A DNA stretch of 64,000 bases. It comes from Clytia hemisphaerica. Taxonomy: Eukaryota > Cnidaria > Hydrozoa > Leptothecata > Clytiidae. Below the pieces are notes generated by a model that worked only from the letters and a program-made list of their open reading frames with translations, had not been told where the DNA came from and searched no databases. Below are positions 56,029 to 64,000 of the stretch, piece after piece (within the stretch, counting starts at the first letter, position 1; the number at the start of each line of letters is the position of its first letter). The stretch spans positions 1,110,906-1,174,905 of the forward strand of contig CACVBU010001138.1 of the NCBI GenBank assembly GCA_902728285.1. Direction: 5' to 3'. Made by a program: the position numbers and the translations under genes.

Positions 56029-56090
56029 AGATAACTTCTTCTTTTAGCCCTTGAATAGTAAGTAGTATGACATTCATCATATTCGTACAA

Positions 56091-56164
56091 ACAATCACCT
56101 TTTCTCGTCTGATATCATTATTCCAGGAAGTCCAAGATCTATAATATAGGTGTAATCCAAAGGT
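56091..56164 (+). repeat. Direct repeat, copy 1 (copy 2 at 58080-58152)
   Basis: 'cattattccaggaagtccaa' followed by 'gatctataatataggtgtaa' is shared with 58080-58152, where the last block is doubled. A second shared piece, 'aaaattcgcccttcgaatct' (56877) and 'aaaattcgctcttcgaatct' (58170), keeps the same order. The region 56.09-56.9 kb and the one at 58.08-58.2 kb are therefore related copies of one dispersed repeat. Confidence 0.55.
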
Positions 56165-56214
56165 TCCAGATGTTTAAAATTTTCCTGACCTTCAGAGTTT
56201 TAGCGTGTCAGAAG

Positions 56215-57770
56215 AAAATTTCTACCATAAAAGTGATGAAACACCCGGAGGAGAAATTATAACGGCTTGTTGTGGTTGCTTGGCGGATTTAGATGGCATG
56301 TGCAGTTATCTCATTGGAATGAATACTTTCTAAAATTAAAAATGCTGTCACCAAAGGTCTGACTAAACCTTCCAAAACTAGTCAAAAGTCTACTTGGAAT
56401 AATCGATCTCGTGGACGAGCTAATTTTGTTTTTGGTCCAGTTGAAAGTTGTGTTCCAGAAAAGTCATTATTTGAGCGAATCTGACTGCGACCTTAAGGAA
56501 AAAGTAAAAGGTTTCCGAGTGTTTGAGGGGTCCCTCTATAAGCAACATAGTGAAGAACTTAAAGATTCTAAGAAGCTTTGTAATAGACTTTTTCAATGCT
56601 TAAAACCAAATATTCCAAACGTTTTGCTGAATTTATGGAGGAAAAGCCATGAAATAGAAAACAACTTCAAGATTTTGACTTACCAAAAACAATATTTGAA
56701 TCAAAAAAGCACATGCATATAACACTGAATTAAGTCCTAAAGAAAATATTGAACTATTTATAGACCAGCATCCAAGATTCAGAAAAGGCCTTAAAAATGG
56801 TTTTCGTAGGGCACCCCCTTAGATCAGGGCAAATTTTTGATATTATGCTCCTAGTAGGGTGTAGAATTGACAAAAAAAATTCGCCCTTCGAATCTCCTGC
56901 AGTTTTCGAGTGAATCGATTTTTAGTTAATGGATAGAACTTATCAAGGGTCCCCCCTTTACTATCGGTTTTTAGTCTAAAAATCAGATATCTGAGGGTAC
57001 CAACGGATTCAGCGAGAAAAGTAGATAAAGAAAATGGGGTTATTTGTTAAGTTTCGACCACCTGGTGCCAAGATATGGCATTTTTAAGGCAAAAAGTCGA
57101 CGTTTTTGGCGTTTTTCGATGACGTCAGCATTTTACTTGGAGCATTTTCAGAAAAAATCATACCCACAGCTGGATAGCCCTGAATTAGTAGTATCCGAAA
57201 ATGGTATGGTTTGTTAACTTTCGATGTCTAGATTTTGAGATATTTAATTTTTAAGTTGGGTAAATGTGCTGAAAAACTGCTGACTCAGCAAAAAATATCG
57301 ATAATTTCCAATATTTAAAGCAAAATATCTCGAAGTGACACAATTCACTACCTCGGCCGCTGGTCTATTACATACGAATTAAAAATATCTAAAAAAAATA
57401 TCCTAGATCTCAGTGAAGCTACGGCGACAAGGTGAAACAGAAATTTGGAAAAGTCATAGACAAGGTCGGATGATAGCTCCAAACTTTCACTCCATTTTCA
57501 CGAAATGTGCAACACTCCGAAAAAATCCCGAGACTGATTGTACTTCCCTCATGAATTCTCTTTTGGGTAATTAATGCCCATCGGGTAACGAATATGCTAT
57601 AAAACATGGAAATAATTTGGAAGAACGTGCTAGAAGAAGATACTGTTACATCATGAAATCCAAGCAGAAAATTTGAAGTAAAAGAGGCTGGTTTATTTAT
57701 CGGTGGTTCACCAGACGGTCTGGTTTCATGTGTGTGTTGAGGAGAAGGAGTTTTAGAAATTAAATGTACA
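56215..57770 (+). pseudogene. Decayed SWIM zinc finger + YqaJ-type exonuclease gene
   Basis: Plus strand near 56258: ITACCGCLADLDGMCSYLIG, a SWIM-like CxC...C..(H) finger with the His replaced by Tyr. It is followed after a stop by NAVTKGLTKPSKTSQKSTWN with NRS. About 1.3 kb later, EAGLFIGGSPDGLVSCVC, a TGA, then GEGVLEIKC. G.SPDGL ... LE+KC is the YqaJ/lambda-exonuclease-like catalytic pattern (Asp, Glu-x-Lys). The SWIM then YqaJ order is typical of transposon- or virus-derived genes abundant in cnidarians. Between them, 56411-56722 stays open with a Glu/Lys-rich sequence. A TGACGTCA-bearing noncoding block (56.8-57.4 kb) interrupts the gene. Several stops and frameshifts; nonfunctional. Confidence 0.55.
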
Positions 57771-58079
57771 TTCATACATGTCTTCAGTATATGGCCCCAA
57801 AAACGTAGACGGCCCCCAAAACGGAGACGGCCCCCAAAACGGAGGTCGTCATTAAAATGAGGATTCTGACCTGTAGATTCATCAGGATTAGACGATTTTT
57901 GTTTATTTTGAAAGAATGATGGTCATACTTAAAAATGAGCAGGTTTTTGATGGTTTGAGACAGCTTCAAAGTAACATATTTGCGTCTGAAGGAAATATTT
58001 CAACACCAAAATTAGATAAAAATTGCATATAACTCACTCTAACTCCTTGGATAATATATAAAGACCTAAACTTCAGGTA

Positions 58080-58152
58080 GCCAATCACTTTTTTCTCGTT
58101 TGATAGCATTATTCCAGGAAGTCAAAGATCTATAATATAGGTGTAATCCAAA
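58080..58152 (+). repeat. Direct repeat, copy 2
   Basis: See 56091-56164. Here 'atataggtgtaatccaaa' is tandemly doubled. Confidence 0.55.
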
Positions 58153-58798
58153 ATATAGGTGTAATCCAAAATTCGCTCTTCGAATCTTTGTTGAATATAA
58201 CTTGAAAATATGCTTTATCTAGCTATGGATGAGGCTTTCAAGAAAATTGGTCTCGGAAATCGCATAGAACGATTTTAGACTAAACAATAACACCTGATAT
58301 TGTTGATATTTATGTCACAGAGTGATTTTGAGGATGTACGTCTCACATATCGTGGATTGATAACCAAGCTTCGTGTCTTATGTTGCATTTTTGGTTCATC
58401 CCAACCTTAATAAAGAAGTATTGGTGTGTTGGGCACTTCAGTAGATACCAAAAGAAATTCTGGAAACTTTGAAGATATCTGATGGTTTTTATTAGCCTAG
58501 AAATCTAAGCTAGTTTGATTCAGTCACTTGGATAAATCTGATGGTTAAGTTGTGACTGAATAACTAGCTTAGGGACAGTAGCTTATCAACTGACAACAAC
58601 GAAAATTCAAATTTCGCGGCGAGGGATAACGTAAACTCACATAATTTGCATAATTATTCGTCGTTGACTTAAAGGGACCCTCCAGCCTTTTTTAAAGTTC
58701 CTCTCATATCACTGCTAGCATAAAAACATCTACGAAAACGTTTCTCTTTTCCCTCAAAAGCTCCACATAAGGAGATTATGAGCACTTTTTGTTTAACA

Positions 58799-61360
58799 TT
58801 ATTTATTATTATCAATTTATTTTCAGTTGGTAACAACGATAGGACCTAGTGTCCTAAATAGTTACAGCCGTGACCGTTTACTAATAAATTCCAACTTTCA
58901 TAAAAATAGCTATTTACCACAATTTACATAATGGACAAGTACAAAAATTTTCTGGAAGCATTTTTAGCTTTCCCCTAAAAATATTAAATGTTGCAGAGCT
59001 TTTCACATCCTTCGGGAGACGATCCCAGATTAAAGAGCCGACAAAACTCAAAGATTGCAAACCGAACTTGACAGTGTTTGCTGGAGGTAGCATAAGCTGT
59101 TCTCCTCTTCTTAGATTGAAGCCAGAAGTTTTAATGGTAAAAAGTTTTGCTAGAAATAAGGGATTTTGTTTTTTCAAAGTTTTATAGATTTCTTCCAGGA
59201 TTTTAAGAATGAATTTGATGTGAAAAGATGCTGTTTTAGATATAGTTAATAATTGAGATAAACTAGAGTCATGATCTTGATGAACTACAGCCAATGCTCT
59301 ACGTTGAATTTTCTGAATTTGCTTATTGTTGTGTTTTACAAAATTCATCCAGATTAGTGGACAATAGTTAAAGTTTGAGAATATATAGGCGTGGCATAAA
59401 GCCTTCGCCGTTTTCAGAGAAAGAAAGGGGCGGATGCGTCTAAGTGCGCTGATTTTGTTTCCCGCATTTTGGCATTTCAATTCAACGTGAGAGCTAAAGC
59501 GTAGTTTGTCATCAATAAATATACCTAATAGTTTAACCTGATTTTTGACTTTGACTTTGATATTACCTATAGTAAAAATATGTATAGGTTCGAATCTACC
59601 GAGAAACATAACTTGAAACTTGCCAGGGTTAGCAACAAGCCCATTGATCTTAAACCAGTGTAAAATATCTTGAATCTCGATATTAAGTTTCAAAATAACT
59701 TCAGCAAGGGTTTGTGCGATTGCAAAGAGGGTGTTGTCATCGGCAAAGTTACAAAGTTCAACCTCGCGGGTAGAGAGTAAAAGATCGTTTAAAAATATGT
59801 TAAAAAGAATTGGGCCTAAAATGGATCCCTGAGGAACACCCATACTAATAGATAAAAAACTACTTAAACTATTTCCAATTTTAACTCTATGTTGGCGATT
59901 TGTCAAATAATCATATAAAAATAATAGACTATTATGGTTTACACCATATGCTGCTAGCTTTGCGATAAGTAAATCAGGGGGTAGACAATCATAAGCTTTA
60001 GATAAATCCATGAGTACAGTACCCACAATATTTGAATCGTCAAGTGCCCTTTGCCAGAGATGTAATAATCGCAATATAGCATGCTGTGTACTGTGCCCTT
60101 TTCTGAAGCCACACAGTAACTCTGAGAAGCAGTTTTCTAGAAAAGGATTTAACTGTTGGGCAATGATTTTTTCAAATACTTTGGATACTGTAGGAAGTAT
60201 GCTAATAGGTCTGTAGTTTTTAACACTCGTTGGATCGCCTTCTTTGAAGACTGGGGTTATTGTGGCCCGCTTTAAGCGTTCAGGAAAAAGTGCTTGGTTA
60301 AGACAAGAGTTAAAGCAGTTCTTGAGTACAAAAGAACAGATATTAGCAGACTTTTGGAGGAGTTTTGAGCTTACTTCCCCAGATGTAGATTTATTACAAT
60401 TTAATGACATAATCAATTCATGGACAGTTTCGGTGTCAGTATTTGTAAATTCAAAGGAATTATCACCAAAAATGTTTCTGATTTTTATGATACTAGGATG
60501 GTCTAAATATCTTGCAATAGCATTGAGCACCGGGTCACCAATGACCTGCTCAGTGTATTGCGGCCATTCGTAAATATCCAGTGTCTTGGTTATGCCATTA
60601 AAGTAATTATTGAAAAGTTGAGCAGTAGTAATATCACTATTTACAATTTCATCTTTATCAACTAAGATAATCTTTTCCGAAACGGTATGCTTATCTGAAA
60701 AAAAGGGTTTGCATATTTCCCAAAAGTTTTGTCCAGAATTTCCGGGATTTGAGGCAACCGTTTTGAAATAGTTTTCTTAATTTTTCGATTCAAGCTACAA
60801 ACATAGTTTCGCTGTTTATGATAGGCACGCATATCTGAAAAACTGTTGGATCGATGATAGATGTTACGAAGTCTGGACCTTTCCATGATGGCTTTTCGAA
60901 GGGTCCTGTTTATGTGGGGTTTTTCATTCCCACGAATTATCCTTGTTTTTCGAGGTGCATACCTATCTAAAACATCTACGAATTTGTTCTCAAAATCATC
61001 AATTTCATTGATATTTGATGATGTCATTTGTAAAGATAGATCTGTCAAAAAATTATTTTCGACAAAATCATTATAGCATCGATAATTTGCTTTACGCGGT
61101 GGTAATCTAGTATATCTACTTTTGAGCTGGGTGTATATTAAGTGGTGAAAATCACTAAGACCGGTGTCCCAGGTACCTGTCTTCTGCAACCCATATTTTT
61201 GGTTCGAAAGTATTAAATCAATGCGACTTCCTTCAACTTTTTTGAAGCAAGTATTTGTTTTAATGTGACAATATAAAGAATTTTCTTCCAGAAAGTTATT
61301 TAAGATTGGGTTTGTTGGTTCGCAGATAGAGAAAGAAAAATCAATAGTCGCCATCTTGTT
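58799..61360 (-). mobile_element. 5'-truncated CR1/jockey-group LINE nested in the Kolobok-like element
   Basis: The minus-strand coding runs from 61354 to 58914, followed by a 3' UTR ending in an AAT/ATA-type simple tail (plus-strand 'ttatttattattatc' near 58799-58815). It starts inside the endonuclease domain, next to a T-run at 61354-61365. Confidence 0.75.
58914..61354 (-). pseudogene. LINE endonuclease (partial) and reverse transcriptase, one frameshift
   Basis: 61354 downward encodes the endonuclease end (FSFSICEPTNPILNNFLEEN, GSRIDLILSNQ, GLSDFHHLIYTQL). Near 60760 one base shifts the frame to NPGNSGQNFWEICKPFFSDK and on through TTAQLFNNYFNGITKTLDIY. The RT then has KNYRPISILPTVSKVFEKII, FRKGHSTQHA, MDLSKAYDCLPPDLL, MGVPQGSILGPILFNIFLND and catalytic CNFADDNTL, then the thumb (KLLGIFIDD, IQRRALAV) and CPLCKLW at the stop (58914). 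The RT alone is about 620 residues and undamaged after the single shift, so the insertion is fairly recent. Confidence 0.85.
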
Positions 61361-61665
61361 TTTTTTTTGTAATTTTTAACCGGATGCCGAAAGTAATGGG
61401 TTGTGACGTAGATTGTTGTCACATAAGAAGTTGAAAAGCTTATTTTACAGTAAATTCCAGTGAATTGGACTGAGATTAGCAATATAACGTTTTCATTTTT
61501 ATTTGATGTTTTTTTTTCTCCCTTCAAAAAATGAAAAACCTTGTTTCTGAAGCTTTCATATAACTTCATCATTTCATTTTCATGGGTGTTTTGCGATAAA
61601 AATCACGGGAAATACGAGAACGGTTGCAATATATTTTGCCTTTGAATATAGTTCGAGAATGATAC

Positions 61666-62341
61666 GAGAAGCTTGCAGATTGGGCTCCAATGATAGTAAA
61701 TCATTTTTATTGGGCGGCACAAAATTGCAGCGAAAACGGAGAAGAGCTGACAGAGCGGTTTAACAGCGTGATTGTTCACATTGTTGACAGACACGAACTA
61801 GGAAACCACTACACAAGTTCCCCACCCAATGACAAATCACATCAGTATGATTGGCTAAAGGCAGGATCTAAACCACACGAAGCCTTGAAGAAGATTATCT
61901 TTAACGTGGAATTCCAAAAAGGTCTTCGCAAGCTCAATTTAAACGTCTATACAACACACTTGGAGGTTTTCCATGCACTGAAGATAAGGTACCTACCCAA
62001 ATCTATTTTTTTACGAGCAGGATAAAATGGAACGTGGTATGATGCTTGCTGCCTTAGACCACAACCTTAATATCAATAGGGAACAGAAGCAAACGATCAA
62101 AGAGGGAAAGTTAGTAGGGCGATTCAAGATTGCCTATCACAAATACTCCCACCGGTTTGTGGCAAAGCAGGTCAAGAAGGAGAAATCATACGACTTCCTT
62201 CGAGACATTGCTGTTCGATGCTACCACACAGTCGCAGATGGAAATAGGAAGTTCATGACGAAGAGAAAGCGGCTTTACGTTACACCTGCTGATAGGGCTG
62301 CTAGAAAAGAAACTATCGAACGCTCTACAAAGTTTTCCTGA
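61666..62341 (+). pseudogene. Kolobok-type transposase, C-terminal part
   Basis: Starts after a TGA at 61660-61662: EKLADWAPMIVNHFYWAAQN, then VDRHELG, YDWLKAGSKPHEALKKIIFN, TTHLEVFHALKIRYLPKSIF. In a T-run at about 62004 one extra T shifts the frame; the partner frame continues YEQDKMERGMMLAALDHNLN and FKIAYHKYSHRFVAKQVKKE to a stop at 62341. VNH..W ... H.LE..H....++.PK ... M..R..LA.+D.N is the C-terminal pattern I associate with Kolobok/THAP-type transposases. N-terminal THAP and the earlier catalytic residues are absent. Confidence 0.65.
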
Positions 62342-62382
62342 ATGGCAGTGAAAGATAATCAATAGATAGTTAGTTATAGTTC

Positions 62383-62855
62383 TTAGCACACAAGCTGGTA
62401 ATCTTCTACGGACATTCTTTTTTCCTTTGCTATGAGCCCACCAAGTGAAATGTTTATACGCGGCATATCAATAATTTCTGGTAGTAGCTTTGTCACGTGG
62501 AGGCAAGTAATCACTGAATAAATCATGTAAGCAATGCTAACCAAACCCATGTACAGATAAGATTCATCAATAAATTTAGTGAAATCAAGATGTTGAGTTG
62601 CGCATTTATTTCTCTCCATAGCGTAATATGATTCGGCTTTCTTAATTATCTTGTGGCAGCAAATTCATCCTCCTCCCAGAAACCATAGGCTGTCATAACA
62701 CTACATCTATCACATTTACACCAATCATTTCTTTCAGATCTCCCAATTATTTCTGACTGATCTTGTTGATTTGTTCTATTTTCTGGTGTAGTCAATGATT
62801 TACTAGTGGTAGTTGTTTTATCCCCGCTTCGCGTTGGCTGGAACTGCAAACCCAT
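62383..62855 (-). pseudogene. Kolobok second gene: P2X7-C-terminus-like Cys protein, frameshifted
   Basis: Minus strand: MGLQFQPTR, a Thr/Ser/Gln-rich linker, RNDWCKCDRCSVM. After a one-base shift near 62650 comes ICCHKIIKKAESYYAMERNK, then CATQHLDFTKF to a stop at 62383. WCxCxxC ... CC ... C.T.H..F is the Cys pattern of the P2X7 intracellular C-terminal module, which in invertebrates is often encoded by transposons. It converges on the transposase (gap 41 bp). Confidence 0.5.
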
Positions 62856-63580
62856 TATTTTCCTACCTTACATTTTCCTAGGATAATATTTTTGACAAGA
62901 AAAAGTTTTAACCGTTCACAGAAGGGAGAAGAATTGAAAGAAAGATAACTTATCACTAAACAAAAAAGAGAAAAAACTTGAAAAATGACCGAAGGATCCC
63001 TTTAATTCGTTTCATATCAAAAATATGAAATCACACCACACACGGAACATAATATCAAAACATTATTTAGAATTTTTTTATTTTGTCTTTTTTTCTACCT
63101 TCTGATTGGCTCTTATTGTAAGATTAGATAAACAAACTCTCCGTCTTACAGTTTATGCGCTCCTTTTGTAAAATATAAAATGAAATTCTATTGTAAAGTG
63201 TGCCGATGGAGAATGAAGGAAAAATTTGTCCATTTTTTTCAAAAAGTTATGTTCGTGTTTTATGGAGAAGTCAACAAGAGACAAATTCGCTCTTGAGTGA
63301 TGATTTTGTGATTTGACATAAAAGTATTTTGTATGATTTTTACAAAGCTCATCATAAAAATAACCTTCAACAAAATAAATAAAAATTACTTTAGAGTAGC
63401 ATGCTACAATACCGTATACAAAACAATGTAATCAATCCCCCCGAAATAAACATTTTCTTGAGTCTTGAATTCGTATAGCTGCCAATGAAAATAAGCACCG
63501 ACAATTTTATGTTCTTCAAAAACGAAAGATGTCATTGTCTGTAAAATCGAGCATAAAGTCTCAAATTCATAAAACAACAG

Positions 63581-63835
63581 TAAGTAAGTAAGTAAGTAAG
63601 TAAGTAATTTATTTGTCCTAAAAAGCGAGACTAGCGACCACACTCATAGACATAAAGCTAAACTAAGGAGGTGGCCGCACGATATAATTACAAGAAAAGC
63701 TAAGAAAAATAAAGTTACTAAGGTCTTACTAGTAACAAAGTGAAATAAAATTTTTTATAAAATAATTTTCGAAAAATTGGAAAAAATTTTAAAAAAATAA
63801 ATAAAATAAAAACTAAAATAAAAAAAGAAGAAACT
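63581..63835 (-). mobile_element. LINE/SINE 3'-end fragment with (TTAC)n tail
   Basis: Reading minus, A/T-rich sequence is followed by 'gagtgtggtcgctagtctcg' and a (TTAC)n tail (plus-strand TAAG repeats at 63581-63606). The insertion is shown by comparison with the left copy of the 1.4-kb element, where 'aaaacaacaagaaaccacaa' is continuous. The translated tail 'SLFRTNKLLTYLLTYLL' is a common non-LTR 3' end in cnidarian sequence as I recall. Confidence 0.55.
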
Positions 63836-64000
63836 ATTGAAAGAAGCCACAACCAGTCAAAAACCAAGAACTGTCTATCATCTATCCATTACAGTATAAT
63901 ACAATATCATGTCATTCAATCCAATCAGAATACAGAACTACAGCATAGGATCTGTACAAGTACTCAATGAGTCCCATCCTCCTCTACTCGTTTTCTGATA

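Larger units (their letters stand above)
58673..63001. mobile_element. Kolobok-like DNA transposon with TTAA duplication
   Basis: The left end AGGGACCCTCCAGCCTTTTT and the right end (read inward, complement) AGGGATCCTTCGGTCATTTT form imperfect inverted termini. TTAA flanks both sides (58669-58672, 63002-63005). The uninterrupted copy of the host repeat has a single TTAA at 38668-38671, proving the borders. TTAA is used by Kolobok and piggyBac. The remaining genes (transposase C-terminus on plus, WCxCxxC protein on minus, tail to tail) favour Kolobok. The 5' half of the transposase is missing, and a LINE occupies that space. Confidence 0.8.
58493..64000. mobile_element. 1.4-kb element, inverted right copy, interrupted and cut by the window edge
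   Basis: 58493-58672, 63002-63580 and about 63835-64000 together are the inverted counterpart of 37669-38856. The left tip is TAGCCTAGAAATCTAAGC. Two insertions interrupt it: a Kolobok-like element (58673-63001) and a LINE tail fragment (63581-63835). The last bases of the window match the left copy at about 37669, so roughly 250 bp remain outside. Together with the copy at 37422 it forms an inverted pair about 20 kb apart. Confidence 0.8.

Noticed and set aside
1-64000. tRNA, rRNA or snRNA genes
   Set aside because: I scanned for A/B-box-like and rRNA-like sequence by eye and saw nothing convincing; tRNAscan-SE or Infernal would be needed to exclude them.

Overview
The window is AT-rich animal nuclear DNA: coding regions are split by introns with GT...AG borders and C/T-rich acceptors. 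The repeat content (several DNA transposon families, three LINE lineages, two Penelope-like families, and decayed DUF6589, YqaJ and nuclease-type genes) is what I associate with cnidarian genomes. That attribution is inference and no species is claimed.

Host-type genes are few. At 250-3191 (+) lies the 3' end of a gene with LamG/concanavalin-like domains. At 6041-8444 (-) is a four-exon AEBP2 homologue, a Polycomb repressive complex 2 cofactor, whose exon phases I could join from start to stop. At 14970-15719 (+) is a single-exon three-finger CCCH protein of the ZC3H10 type. At 53069-54703 (-) is a Ser/Gln-rich 544-residue protein with a coiled coil and a possible BEN-like C-terminus. At 26656-30167 (+) is a phase-consistent multi-exon gene of unknown function. 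It converges on a decayed PHD-finger-like gene at 30441-31255 (-).

Most of the remaining sequence is mobile DNA. 0.9-2.7 kb: pogo-type mini-elements inside an intron. 10-17 kb: four or more foldback elements, two sharing terminal bases. 18.2-22.9 kb: a nearly full but broken LINE next to a Penelope RT fragment. 24.3-27.7 kb: two non-autonomous elements with clear target-site duplications. 32.7-34.0 kb: a 5'-truncated CR1-like LINE. 37.4-38.9 kb: a 1.4-kb element with a 9-bp duplication, repeated in inverse orientation from 58.5 kb to the right edge. 41.9-43.8 kb: an RT fragment and a DUF6589 fragment. 45.7-48.0 kb: a broken FEN/XPG-like nuclease gene, disrupted by a Penelope-like element (48028-50116) with RT, GIY-YIG nuclease and inverted ends. 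55.6-57.8 kb: a GIY-YIG fragment and a SWIM/YqaJ relic.

The right end is a readable nest. The 1.4-kb element was hit by a TTAA-targeting Kolobok-like transposon at 58673-63001, and that was in turn hit by a CR1-group LINE at about 58799-61360. The left copy of the 1.4-kb element preserves the uninterrupted TTAA site, which fixes the borders of the Kolobok insertion to the base. The Kolobok remnant has two convergent genes, a layout that the unexplained pair at 26.7-31.3 kb resembles.
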